A stretch of DNA of 64,000 nucleotides from an uncultured Sphingomonadales bacterium. GTDB lineage: Bacteria > Pseudomonadota > Alphaproteobacteria > Sphingomonadales > Sphingomonadaceae. Positions 7,673 to 16,381 of this stretch are shown piece by piece. Each line of letters starts with the position of its first letter. Within the stretch, counting starts at the first letter, position 1. Both the position numbers and the translations under genes were made by a program. The DNA lies in NCBI GenBank assembly GCA_903832325.1, contig CAILBC010000033.1:1-64000 (forward strand). Direction: 5' to 3'. Under the pieces are notes generated by a model, which worked only from the letters and a program-made list of their open reading frames with translations, was not told the DNA's origin and did no database searches.

Positions 7673-10066
7673 ATGCCTTTCAATCCGTTTCAAGCCCGCC
7701 TGGCTTTTGCGACCACCGCGCTTTGCGCCAGCCTGGCCGCCCTTCCGGCCCATGCCGCCGATGCCGCGCCGGCAGCGCCGGCAGCGGTGGAGCAGGATGC
7801 AAAAGGGGCTTTGACCGAAATCGTGGTGACGGCGCAAAAGCGCCCCGAAAGCCTGCAAAAAACGCCGATCTCGATTTCGGTGCTCAAAGGCAACGACCTG
7901 ACCAATCGCCACGCGCAATCGCTGCTGGACCTGGGTGACGGCGCAATCCCGTCGCTTCGCGTGGCGCCGTTCTTTTCGCGTCAATCGGCGCTTATCATCA
8001 ACATTCGCGGCATCGGCGTGCTTTAAGACAGCAACCAGCCCGCGCGTGACCAGGGCGTGGGTGTCTATATCGACGGCGTCTATCAGGGGCGCCCGCAGGC
8101 GCTCGGCGCGGCCTTGTTCGATATTGAAAACATCGAGGTGCTGAAAGGGCCGCAGGGCACGCTGTTTGGCCGCAACACCGAGGGCGGCGCGGTCAATATC
8201 GTGACCAGGAAGCCCAGTGGCCAGTTCCACATGAACAGCACTTTCGGTGGGGGCAACTTTGGCAGCTACAAGGCCGAAACCCATATCGACCTTCCCGAAT
8301 TTGCCAATCTGAGCGTCAAGCTGGATGGGGTCATCACGCGCCGCGATGGCACGGTGCGCAACCCGCAGGCCGGCGCGGACGGCTTCAATTCCTATGATCG
8401 GCGCGGATTCCATGGTGAAGTGCTGTGGAAACCTTCGCCCACTTTCAGCGCAGACTATTCCTATGCGCTGACTTATGACGCCACGACGTCGCTGTATCAG
8501 CAGGCGATTTCGGCCGGCGCCTATACGCTCGCCGCTGCCACCCCGCTTCAGCCCGACCGGGTTGATGTTGCCGCTGTGGGCGGACCTGAACAGCCCAGCG
8601 TTGGCAAGACGTTCAGCCATCGGTTCAACATGCAATGGTCAGTATTGCCGAACCTGACGCTGAAGTCGATCACCGCCTATGGCGAACTGACCCAGAGCCA
8701 GTATGACAATGGCAGCATTGCGGCGTCATTCATTTCGGTGCCGGCGGGTGCATCGTTCGTCAATGTGCCGTTTCAGCGCTACAGCCTGGCCGGGTTCCGG
8801 CAGAACCAGTTCAGCGAGGAGCTGCAGGCGATTGGCGAATTGCCGCGCCTGAAATATGCCTTTGGCGCGCTGTATTACCAGGAGCGGGTGCAGGATAACG
8901 CGGTTGCGTTCTTTGATGCCAAATTTACCGACGCGGCCGGCAGCGCCTACACGGTTTTGAACCTTGATCCCAATGCGCAGGTCTATCAGCGCGCAAGTTA
9001 TGTGAAAACCACCAGCACGGGCGCCTATGGCCAGGCGACGTATACTCCTGACTTTGCTGCCGATATCGCGCATTTGACAGTCGGGCTGCGCTATACCAAT
9101 GACAAGAAGGACGGCAGCCTGTTCATCGTCAACGGCGTGGCGCCTTCGCCTCCGGGCTATCCGGCAAACACGCCGATCCCGCTGGCGTATTCGAAATCGC
9201 GGGTCGATCCGCTGATCAATCTGGCGATCGACGCTTCGCGCGATGTCCACCTCTATGGCAAGTGGAGCACGGGCTATCGTTCGGGCGGGGCCAATTCGCG
9301 ATCGCTGACGTATGCCTCGTTCAATTCCGAAACCGTTTCGATGTTTGAACTGGGGGCAAAGACCGAATTCCTCGATCATCACGCCCGCTTCAACCTGGCG
9401 GCCTACACAGGCGCCTACAAGAACATCCAGCTCGATTTCAGCGGGCTTTACCAGCAGCTGGTAAACGGTGTGCTGGTCAACACCACGCGCACGACCACCA
9501 ACACGGTGAATGCGCCGGGTGCCGGCCGCCTGAAGGGGGTGGAAGCCGAATTTGTCCTGGCGCCGATGCCGGGCCTGTCGCTTTCAGCCAGCTATGCCTA
9601 CAACCAGGTCAAGATCCCGGCGACGGTCAACCCCTTCCCGGCGTCAAACGGATTGCTGGTCACTGTGCCGGTGCCGATCTATCAGGTCTATACGCCGGAA
9701 AATTCGGCCAGCGGCGCGATCGACTATGAGACTCCGGTGAACGGGCTGACATTGCGCATGCACCTCGATGCCAACTACGATTCGGGGTTCTATGTGAACT
9801 ACACGGACTCGGCCTTTGACCCGGTAACGCACTTGCCGACATACCTTCAGCCCAAGGGTGACAAGTCTTTCGTTGTCAACGGTCGGCTCGCGATCGCCGA
9901 CATCGGGCTGGGCAACTCTGGCGGCAAGATGACCGTTGCCGTGTGGTCGCGCAATCTGCTCAATGAACAGCACCTGTTTTACAAGAGCGGCGCACCGACC
10001 AGCGGTGTGGTCGGCTTCTTCAACGATCCGCGCACCTTTGGCGGCGAAGTGAATATCAAGTTCTGA
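7673..10066 (+). pseudogene. TonB-dependent outer-membrane receptor interrupted by an in-frame TAA
   Basis: Reading through one stop gives a complete receptor of 797 positions. It has a signal peptide (residues 1-28, cut near AHAAD), a TonB-box-like TEIVVTAQKR segment, a plug domain with IRGIG and YIDGVYQGR, GPQGTLFGRNTEGGAVNIVT, and a beta-barrel ending in the expected terminal Phe (NIKF). The only break is TAA at 8024-8026, between GIGVL and DSNQPARDQGVG, with the frame unchanged on both sides. In relatives this position is probably Ser (inference), so TCA to TAA would be a single substitution. No other decay is seen. It may be a very young pseudogene, a sequencing error or a readthrough gene. 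A GGGAG ribosome site precedes the ATG at 7673. An exported phosphatase gene follows 34 bases after the stop. Confidence 0.88.
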
Positions 10067-10100
10067 TCATTGCACATTTCATGACCTGAAGGGGATACCC

Positions 10101-11159
10101 GTGCGGACCAAAACACTTGCCCTGGCGCTTGCGGCCTGCCTGCTGGCCGGCGATGCGTCCGCACGGGTCCTCAATGCCGATGTTCACAGGGACGATTCCG
10201 ATACGGTGACGGTTGCGTGGAGCGATCCCGATCCGGTCGACGTCTACGAGGCCGATCATCCCGGTTTCGCGCTGAAAGCGGCGCAGCGGATCGCAAAGGC
10301 AGACCGCAGCGGCCATGTTCCGGTGGCAAAGGCCGGGCTGGTGCGCCATTATTTTGCACTCGTCGATCTGCGCGATCATCGCCGGTTTGATGTGGCGGAA
10401 CGGCTGATCCCGCTGACCCAGGGATCGAATTTTCGCGATATCGGCGGCTATGTCGGCGCCGGTGGCAAACAGGTGCGCTGGGGGCGGATCTATCGATCGG
10501 GCGCGCAGCCGATGCTGACAGCGGATGACGTGGCGATGGTGCACGCGCTGGGCATTGGCCAGCTGGTCGATCTGCGGTCAAACGAGGAACGGCTGGTGGC
10601 GCCCACGCGCATCAACGGCGTGGCCTATTCGGCGGTCGGCTATGGCATGATGGACATCATGAAAGGTGCGGGCAGCGCGCCGATGCGCAATGGTGCCGAT
10701 CTCTATCGCAATTTTCCGACATTGCTCGCGCCGCAAGTGAAGCTGGTGTTTGCCCACCTGCTGCACGAAGGAACGCCGATCGCCTATAACTGTTCGGCGG
10801 GGCAGGATCGCACCGGGTTTGTTACCGCGATGATTCTGACCGCGCTTGGGGTTGATCGCGACACGATCATCGCCGACTATCATTTGTCCACCGCCTATCG
10901 CCGGCCCGAATTCGAAATGCCGCCGATCGATCCCGCGCTGGTGGCGACCAACCCCGGGCTGCAGATCTTTGCCGGCTATCGCGCGCGACCCGACTGGAAA
11001 ACACCGCAGCCGCTGAAAGATGCCGATGGTCACCCGTTCCTGCGCGGCGCTTTCGACGCGATCAGGGACAAATGGGGCTCGATCGATGCCTATCTGGCGC
11101 AGGAAGCAGGTGTGGGCCCGGCAGAGCTTGCCCGGTTGCGGCGCGAATACCTGCAATAA
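10101..11159 (+). CDS. Exported tyrosine/phosphoester phosphatase (Y_phosphatase3 type)
   Basis: A 352-residue protein with a signal peptide (about residues 1-21, ending DASA-R) and the CX5R active-site loop NCSAGQDRTGF (Cys231, Arg237). Upstream, GSNFRDIGGY and the RSGAQPMLT and LVDLRSNEER blocks are typical of the LipA-like tyrosine phosphatase family that also acts on phosphoinositides. An AP-like N-terminal stretch of about 80 residues precedes the core. GTG start with GAAGGGG upstream. The 34-base gap from the TonB receptor suggests one operon. A plausible role, inferred, is periplasmic removal of phosphate from a ligand taken up by, or released for, that receptor. Confidence 0.87.
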   Translation: MRTKTLALALAACLLAGDASARVLNADVHRDDSDTVTVAWSDPDPVDVYEADHPGFALKAAQRIAKADRSGHVPVAKAGLVRHYFALVDLRDHRRFDVAERLIPLTQGSNFRDIGGYVGAGGKQVRWGRIYRSGAQPMLTADDVAMVHALGIGQLVDLRSNEERLVAPTRINGVAYSAVGYGMMDIMKGAGSAPMRNGADLYRNFPTLLAPQVKLVFAHLLHEGTPIAYNCSAGQDRTGFVTAMILTALGVDRDTIIADYHLSTAYRRPEFEMPPIDPALVATNPGLQIFAGYRARPDWKTPQPLKDADGHPFLRGAFDAIRDKWGSIDAYLAQEAGVGPAELARLRREYLQ

Positions 11160-11180
11160 AATCCTGCCCGCCAGGCCAGT

Positions 11181-11417
11181 TCAGTGGCCCAGCGCCGCGT
11201 AGAGCACCGCAATGGTACAGGCGCACAGCATCGTGCCAATAACCAGCATTTCCGGCCACGGGGTCGTGCTGCGCGGTGATTGCGATGACTGTTGGCGGTT
11301 CGCAAAGCCGGTGTGCAGCGACAGCCGTGCGGTTTCCAGCGCTACTCTGGCCATGGCCATGGCCTCTGCCTCGGACACTTTGCGGTGGCGGGGGGTGCGG
11401 GTGGGTGATGGTGCCAT
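11181..11417 (-). CDS. Small C-terminally anchored membrane protein, unknown
   Basis: A 78-residue product with a basic, Arg-rich N-terminus, a helical segment (about residues 14-33) and a single hydrophobic segment at 57-75 containing two Cys, ending in ALGH. No family recognised. The ATG at 11417 has a GAGGA ribosome site just upstream. A good sigma70-like promoter (TTGCAA, 17 bases, TATATA) lies about 110 bases upstream on the same strand. The longer open frame upstream of 11417 crosses the promoter and an aldehyde dehydrogenase remnant and is not credible. Convergent with the phosphatase gene. Confidence 0.6.
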   Translation of the reverse strand: MAPSPTRTPRHRKVSEAEAMAMARVALETARLSLHTGFANRQQSSQSPRSTTPWPEMLVIGTMLCACTIAVLYAALGH

Positions 11418-11534
11418 GGTGGGTCCTCGCTCCGGCTGCGGCACCGGTGCGCCGGGCGGATCGGGCCACGCAACGACCCTGATACCACGATGGCGACCGG
11501 CACGGATGCCAACCCCCGAATAACTCGGGAATGT

Positions 11535-11563
11535 TATATATTGCATTATCATGACATTTGCAA
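11535..11563 (-). promoter_or_regulatory. Predicted sigma70-type promoter for the 78-residue membrane protein
   Basis: On the minus strand TTGCAA (11563-11558) is followed by a 17-base spacer and TATATA (11540-11535), in one of the few AT-rich stretches of this region. It points at the gene starting at 11417, giving a leader of about 110 bases that contains a small CCCGA/TCGGG stem. Confidence 0.5.
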
Positions 11564-11627
11564 AAATATTTTTGGATCGCGGCATCGTCCGGTGCTTGCG
11601 CCAGTGCCTGTCGGCAGAAGCGCGGGA

Positions 11628-11768
11628 GTGGATGATGCGCGTGCAAAGGGGGCCATCGTCCACCAGTTCGGCAGCGAACAGGGCATGTTCCATCCACCCA
11701 CGGTGATCGTGAACCCCACGCGCGACATGGCAGTGCTGCAGGAAGAAACCTTTGGCCCGGTGGCGGCT
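11628..11768 (+). pseudogene. Aldehyde dehydrogenase remnant
   Basis: About 47 codons translate to a stretch that reads as the late part of an NAD(P)-dependent aldehyde dehydrogenase: VDDARAKGAIV, then HPPTVIVNPTRDMAVLQEE, then TFGPVA. These match the conserved blocks that follow the catalytic Cys in this superfamily, including the EE-x-FGP motif. No catalytic Cys, cofactor domain or C-terminus is present. Upstream sequence in frame is not recognisable and the frame ends soon after. It is a relic of a deleted gene. Confidence 0.75.
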
Positions 11769-11868
11769 GGTAGGGGGCCCGGTTCGGCGCCGGGTTTGCG
11801 ATACGCTAAGGGTTTTCGTGCAGGGTCCTCCCATGCGGACGGGCGATTCGGCCGCTTCGCGCCCTGTC

Positions 11869-11924
11869 GTGGCGCAAAAGTCGTGGCGCAAAAGTCGGGG
11901 TGCAAAAGTCGGGGTGCAAAAAGG
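11869..11924. repeat. 14-bp tandem repeat, four copies
   Basis: Units at 11869, 11883, 11897 and 11911. The first two are identical (GTGGCGCAAAAGTC) and the third and most of the fourth read GGGGTGCAAAAGTC. The array ends eight bases before the glycosyltransferase ATG, so copy number would change the leader and ribosome site spacing rather than the protein. Confidence 0.85.
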
Positions 11925-11931
11925 GCGTGGC

Positions 11932-13332
11932 ATGATCGATCATCAGTTTGACCAGGCGGGGGCGCCGGCCAGCGGCACCGCGCGCCTGTCGCTGCTGGCC
12001 TATCTGGCTTTTGCGCTGATCCTGCCAACCGATGCGTTCCAGTATGGCTTTGGCCGTCTGGCGATGCTGCTGGTGTTTCTGGGATTCCTGCTGGTCTGGT
12101 GCGTGTGGCGCACAGGGCTTGCTGCGGCAGAGGCGTGGCTGTTCCGCCAGGCCTGGCCGATCCGGTTGATCGCGGCCGTGGCCGTGCCGCTGGGCGTGCT
12201 GGCGGCTTCGTTCCATTCGCCGCACAAAGTGCGCGTGGTCGAGGCCGGCGTGATCATCGTGCTGGCAGGATGGCTGGCCTGCGGCGACGTGCTGGCGGAA
12301 AGGTGGCAGGGGCGCAAGGTGCCGCCTTCGCTCGTGCTGCCCCCACTCGTGCTGCTGCTGCTTGCGCTTGCCGTGCCGTTGCTCAATCTGGTCAGCGGGC
12401 TGTCGGTCTATAAACTGTCGGATGTGGCGACGACCACGGTCGATGCGGCGCACGTGTTGTGGCACGGGGCCAATCCCTGGGCTGCGCAGATCGATGCCTA
12501 TGGCGCGATCAACGGGCATGGCGCAGCCTATGGCGGGTACAAGTATCTGCCGCTGATGATCGTCGCCTATCTGCCGTTTGTCCTGCCGTTCGGGGCCAGT
12601 GCGGTGTTGTGGGTGGATGCGGCCATCGTGGCGGCGATGGCTGTGCTGGTGTGGATGCTGGCGCGGCGCGATGCGCAAGGGGTGCCGCAGGCGGGCATGG
12701 GGCTGATCGCGATTGCGGTGCTGCTGGCCACCCCGGAACTGGCCGAAACCAGCCTGGCGATGGGGTATAACGATGCGCTGGGCATGGCACTGGTGCTGGC
12801 GGCGATGGTCTGCTGGCGCCGATCGGCCGGGCTTGCGGGCCTGCTGATCGGGTTCAGCCTGTCGTGCAAGCTGATGCCCGGGCTGGTGGCGATGACGCTG
12901 CTGTTTCCGGCGCAGCGCTGGAAACCCTATATGCTGGGGCTGCTGGCCGGGCTGGTGCCTGACATGGTGGTGCTGGCCTGGGCGCCTTTGCCGTTTGTGC
13001 GCAATGTGCTGCTGTTCAATTTTGTCCGCCTGCCGGATTCGACCTCGTGGCGCATGCTGGCGCCGGGCTGGGTGGGGCGCGTGGCAAGCCTGGCCGCGCT
13101 GGCGTTCTGGCTGGGATCATCGTTGCTGGTGCTGGCGGCGCCCCGTTTGCCGGCGCTGGCCGATCTTGCCCGGCTCGACCGGCGGATGATGCTGTTTGTG
13201 GTTGCCGTGCTGTTGCTGATCATCACCGGATCGACCGCGCACGATGATTACATGATCTGGTGGATGCCCGCCGCGCTGGCGCTGTTTGCGCGCGATCGCG
13301 GCACGCACAAAGGCGCAGCCGCCTTCGCCTGA
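11932..13332 (+). CDS. Multi-spanning GT-C type glycosyltransferase (GT87/DUF2029-like)
   Basis: A 466-residue integral membrane protein with about ten to twelve hydrophobic segments. Two family-like features support a polyprenyl-phosphate-sugar dependent glycosyltransferase: an extracytoplasmic loop DAAHVLWHGANPWAAQ and the following YGGYKYLPLM, which resemble the G-x-NPY and Y-x-YPP elements of GT87 proteins. The ATG at 11932 is chosen because an acidic N-terminus and the first membrane helix follow at once. The open frame upstream runs through tandem repeats and is not protein-like. Substrate unknown; it may modify a lipid or surface glycan. The next gene encodes a periplasmic protein 92 bases downstream. 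Confidence 0.75.
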   Translation: MIDHQFDQAGAPASGTARLSLLAYLAFALILPTDAFQYGFGRLAMLLVFLGFLLVWCVWRTGLAAAEAWLFRQAWPIRLIAAVAVPLGVLAASFHSPHKVRVVEAGVIIVLAGWLACGDVLAERWQGRKVPPSLVLPPLVLLLLALAVPLLNLVSGLSVYKLSDVATTTVDAAHVLWHGANPWAAQIDAYGAINGHGAAYGGYKYLPLMIVAYLPFVLPFGASAVLWVDAAIVAAMAVLVWMLARRDAQGVPQAGMGLIAIAVLLATPELAETSLAMGYNDALGMALVLAAMVCWRRSAGLAGLLIGFSLSCKLMPGLVAMTLLFPAQRWKPYMLGLLAGLVPDMVVLAWAPLPFVRNVLLFNFVRLPDSTSWRMLAPGWVGRVASLAALAFWLGSSLLVLAAPRLPALADLARLDRRMMLFVVAVLLLIITGSTAHDDYMIWWMPAALALFARDRGTHKGAAAFA

Positions 13333-13424
13333 CCCGGCGGCATGGCCCAAAGGGCTGATGGGCGATGGCTGTTGCCCGGGCCGGGGCGATGGTATGCTGG
13401 CCGCGACAGCAACCGGATCGGGGC

Positions 13425-13955
13425 ATGATGATGGCAAGATTGGCATTCGTGGCGGCAATGGCGATCGCGCTGGCCCTGCCCCATTCATCGCGCGCGGCCG
13501 AGGATGCGCCCGCCTGCACCGCGCCCGGCGCGCTGACACCCGATCTGTTCGGCTGGTCGATGCTGGGTTTTCGCACTGCGGCCACGGCGCCGGCCGGGCT
13601 GGCGGCGGCGCATGTTTCGGTGGGTGAGGCGGTTCTGGCGCGGCTGGCGCCCGGCGCCTCGGTCACTTATGCGCGCACCCCGGAAAAACCGGGTGAGCCC
13701 GGCGGCTTTGGCGGCATGGTGCAGATCGCGGTTCCGCGCGCGGCAACCTATCGCGTGGTGCTGGGCACGCATGCCTGGCTCGATCTGGTTTCGGCCAGGG
13801 GCGGCGCGGTCGTATCGGTGGCACATGCCAAAGGGCCGGCCTGCACCGGCATTCGCAAGATGGTCGATTTCGCGCTGACACCGGGCACGTATACGCTGCA
13901 GATCGTCGGCAGCCCGCGCGCCGATGCGCAAGTTATGGTAATCGCGCTGCCATAA
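13425..13955 (+). CDS. Conserved periplasmic protein, unknown function
   Basis: A 176-residue product. Three ATG codons in a row (13425, 13428, 13431) open a clear signal peptide ending SSRAAEDAP. The mature part has paired Cys (APACTAPG near its start, GPACTGIRKM in the last third) likely to form a disulfide, and a beta-rich pattern ending LQIVGSPRADAQVMVIALP. I recall similar sphingomonad proteins being labelled homogentisate 1,2-dioxygenase, but nothing here supports an iron dioxygenase: it is far too short and has no cupin metal motif. The following LacI gene is read in the same direction after 76 bases. Confidence 0.75.
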   Translation: MMMARLAFVAAMAIALALPHSSRAAEDAPACTAPGALTPDLFGWSMLGFRTAATAPAGLAAAHVSVGEAVLARLAPGASVTYARTPEKPGEPGGFGGMVQIAVPRAATYRVVLGTHAWLDLVSARGGAVVSVAHAKGPACTGIRKMVDFALTPGTYTLQIVGSPRADAQVMVIALP

Positions 13956-14031
13956 CGACCTGCGCAGGCCCCGGCTTGTCAAGCACGGGCGTTTCGCGCA
14001 AGTAACGGCCTCTCAGTCCTGGAGAGCCACC

Positions 14032-15048
14032 ATTTCGCGCCGCGCCACGATCTATGAAATTGCGAAAGCCGCCGGGGTTTCGCCCAAGACCGTGTCGCGG
14101 GTCCTGAATGACGAACCGTTCGTCAAGGATGCCTTGCGCGAAAAGGTGAAGGCCGTTGCCAAGGACCTGAAGTATCAGCCGAACATTACTGCCAAGGGGC
14201 TGATCACGCGGCGCAGCTATATGATCGGGCTGACATATGAACGGCCCAGCCCCAGCTATGTCGTCGAATTGCAGCGCGGCGTGCTCGAACGGCTGGCCGA
14301 TGAACGCTTTCGCATGGTCATCCTGCCGTTCAGCGATGTGACCGCGCGGATCGATGATTTTGTGGCGTTTCTGCGCGCCGCCGCGCTTGATGGCGTGGTG
14401 CTCGCGCCGCCGGCGAGCGACCAGACCGACGTGCTGGACCAGCTCGATGCCGTTGGCATGCCCTATGGCCGGATCGCGCCGCAAAGCGAACCGGCGCGTG
14501 GCGCCTGTTCGCTGCTCGACGATATTGCGGCCGCGCGTGAAGTGGCCGAACACCTGCTGGGGCTGGGGCATCGCCGGCTGGCGGTGATCCTGGGCGATGC
14601 GACCCACGCCGCCAGCACCGCGCGCAGCCAGGGCTATGCCCAGGCCTTTGCCGCGCACGGGGTGGCGATGGACAGCGTGATTGTCGAACCCGGCGATTTC
14701 ACCTTTGCCAGCGGCGAAGCAGCGATGGCGCGGATTCTGGCGCGATCGGGCCCGCGCCCCACCGCCGTGCTGGCGCAGAACGATGACATGGCGGTGGGTG
14801 CGATCACCGTTGCGCGCGAGGCCGGGCTGGCGATACCCGATGACCTGTCGGTGGTGGGGTTCGACGATTCCGACATTTCGCGCCTGATCATGCCAAAGCT
14901 GACCACCGTGCGCCAGCCGGTGTTCGACATGGCGTTGACCGCAACCGATGGCCTGCTGAAATTGCTCGCCGGCGAACCCGCGCCCGCGCCGGTGCTGCAC
15001 GCGCACGAATTGCTGATCCGCCAGTCAACCGCTGCACCGCGGGGGTAG
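14032..15048 (+). CDS. LacI-family transcriptional repressor with apparent ATT start codon
   Basis: A 338-residue regulator. Residues 6-26 form the full LacI helix-turn-helix and hinge start (TIYEIAKAAGVSPKTVSRVL), followed by the periplasmic-binding-protein-like sugar sensing domain with GVVLAPP, GHRRLAVILGD and the C-terminal LSVVGFDDSDISRLIMP. No ATG, GTG or TTG precedes the HTH in frame. The nearest is a GTG at 14092, inside the recognition helix. ATT at 14032 is placed 5 bases after GGAGAG and yields (M)SRRATIYEIAK, the usual length. It ends 4 bases from the convergent GH5 gene and probably controls the GH/TonB locus through the palindrome at 23823. Confidence 0.88.
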   Translation: MSRRATIYEIAKAAGVSPKTVSRVLNDEPFVKDALREKVKAVAKDLKYQPNITAKGLITRRSYMIGLTYERPSPSYVVELQRGVLERLADERFRMVILPFSDVTARIDDFVAFLRAAALDGVVLAPPASDQTDVLDQLDAVGMPYGRIAPQSEPARGACSLLDDIAAAREVAEHLLGLGHRRLAVILGDATHAASTARSQGYAQAFAAHGVAMDSVIVEPGDFTFASGEAAMARILARSGPRPTAVLAQNDDMAVGAITVAREAGLAIPDDLSVVGFDDSDISRLIMPKLTTVRQPVFDMALTATDGLLKLLAGEPAPAPVLHAHELLIRQSTAAPRG

Positions 15049-15052
15049 AGGC

Positions 15053-16381
15053 TCAGGCAGTGGCGAATTTTGCTGCATGGTCGCGGATCAGCGCCAGCAT
15101 CGGTGCGTCGCTGTCGAAATTGCCGTACCAGCCTTGCGGTTCGTGCGGTGGATCACCCATCAGCGGATCGCCCGCGTGCCAGCGGTGATCGGGGCGCGTG
15201 GTGCGGGCTTCGCCGTTCCAGCCCCAGAAATTGGTGCCTGATACCGGCCCGCCCCGGGCCAGGCTGTCTTCGGCGGCGGCATAAATCAGGCGGTAATACT
15301 GCTGGCGGAACGTGGTCGGTACGGCCGGGTCATACAGTTCGCCATCGCGCGGAAAGCCGAATTCCTCGATCACCAGCGGTTTGTTCATCTGCGTGGCGAG
15401 GCGGATGTGGGTGGCGAGATAGGCCTCCACTTTGGCCTTGCCCGCATCCCAGGTGCCGGCCAGGTTCTTGCCGTCGACCCAGCCCCAGTTGAGCGGCCAG
15501 ACATGCGCGGTCAGGTAATCGATCGAGCGATGCGCGCGCAGCACGATGTCTTCGCTGCCGTTGGTCGCGATGGTGCCTTCCATCCCCAGCGAAACCATGT
15601 GGTGCGGGTCGATCTGGCGGATCAGGCGGGCGCTGGCATCGATCCACGCGTAATGGGATGGCAGCGCGCGCGCCATGACTTCGGGGCTGACCCCGGGGCG
15701 CGGTTCGTTGCACAATTGCCAGGCCATCAGCGCGGGATCATCGCGATAGGCGCGCCCCGTTACGGTGTTGACCCGCCCGACCAGCGTGCGGACATAAGCG
15801 AAAAAGCGGTGCACCGCGGGCGCATTGGCATAGAATGCCGATCCCGCATCGGGAAATTCGGGCCAGGGGTGCGCCGGGTCGTTGTTATCAAGGTATTGCC
15901 CGGTTTCGTACCACAGCAGGGTCATCATCCCGCCCGACCATTCCCAGTTGTTGGTCAGATAGAGCACCGCGGTCATCCCGCGCGCCGCAAGCGCGGCCAT
16001 GGCGTGATCGAGCCCCGCGAGCAGCCGGTGATTGAGCCGCCCCTGCTTGTCGATGAAGCCCGGGGTCACGCTGGCGCGCAAGGGGCCTTCTTCGGCGCCG
16101 GCCAGCAGGCGCACGTTGGTGACGCCCAGCGCTTTCAACCGGTCGAGTTCGCGGCCGAGCCGGGCGCGGCCCTCGGGATCGGCACCCAGCCAGGCCAGAT
16201 ACCAGGCATTGGCCCCGGTGTGGCGCCAGGGGCGGCCATTGCGTTCAAAATGCGTACCCTTGCGGGTAATGAAGCCGCGCGCGGCATGCGCAGTACCGGG
16301 CGGCAGGGCGTGGCCCGGTGCCGCGGTGATGATCGCCGATCCGGCAAGGCCGGTCAGCACGTGGCGACGGTTTACGGGCAT
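15053..16381 (-). CDS. Exported glycoside hydrolase family 5, mannanase-like (GH5_7 type)
   Basis: A 442-residue (beta/alpha)8 hydrolase. A twin-arginine signal is visible at the N-terminus (NRRHVLTGLAGSAIITAAPG). The catalytic acid/base is Glu226 in WQLCNEPRPG and the nucleophile is probably Glu340 in LVIEEFGFPRDG. The NAWYLAWLGA and NNWEWSGGM blocks fit fungal/bacterial endo-beta-1,4-mannanases of GH5_7. Likely a periplasmic or surface enzyme cutting mannan-type oligosaccharides. ATG at 16381 with strong GAGGAGG upstream. It overlaps the end of the GH3 gene by ten bases, so the two are translationally coupled. Specificity is inferred from a few blocks only. Confidence 0.87.
   Translation of the reverse strand: MPVNRRHVLTGLAGSAIITAAPGHALPPGTAHAARGFITRKGTHFERNGRPWRHTGANAWYLAWLGADPEGRARLGRELDRLKALGVTNVRLLAGAEEGPLRASVTPGFIDKQGRLNHRLLAGLDHAMAALAARGMTAVLYLTNNWEWSGGMMTLLWYETGQYLDNNDPAHPWPEFPDAGSAFYANAPAVHRFFAYVRTLVGRVNTVTGRAYRDDPALMAWQLCNEPRPGVSPEVMARALPSHYAWIDASARLIRQIDPHHMVSLGMEGTIATNGSEDIVLRAHRSIDYLTAHVWPLNWGWVDGKNLAGTWDAGKAKVEAYLATHIRLATQMNKPLVIEEFGFPRDGELYDPAVPTTFRQQYYRLIYAAAEDSLARGGPVSGTNFWGWNGEARTTRPDHRWHAGDPLMGDPPHEPQGWYGNFDSDAPMLALIRDHAAKFATA

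Larger units (their letters stand above)
11418..11931. other. Gene-poor region with decayed DNA
   Basis: No intact gene in 514 bases. It contains an AT-rich promoter for the small minus-strand gene (11535-11563), an aldehyde dehydrogenase remnant (11628-11768) and a 14-bp tandem quadruplicate (11869-11924) directly before the glycosyltransferase start. The mixture suggests a deletion scar. Confidence 0.6.

Noticed and set aside
8024..8026. Selenocysteine or pyrrolysine recoding at the receptor stop
   Set aside because: The codon is TAA, not TGA or TAG, and no recoding structure is seen. A point mutation or readthrough is simpler.
13425..13955. Homogentisate 1,2-dioxygenase label for the periplasmic protein
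   Set aside because: Only 176 residues with a signal peptide and no iron-ligand cupin motif; the real enzyme is a cytoplasmic protein of over 400 residues.
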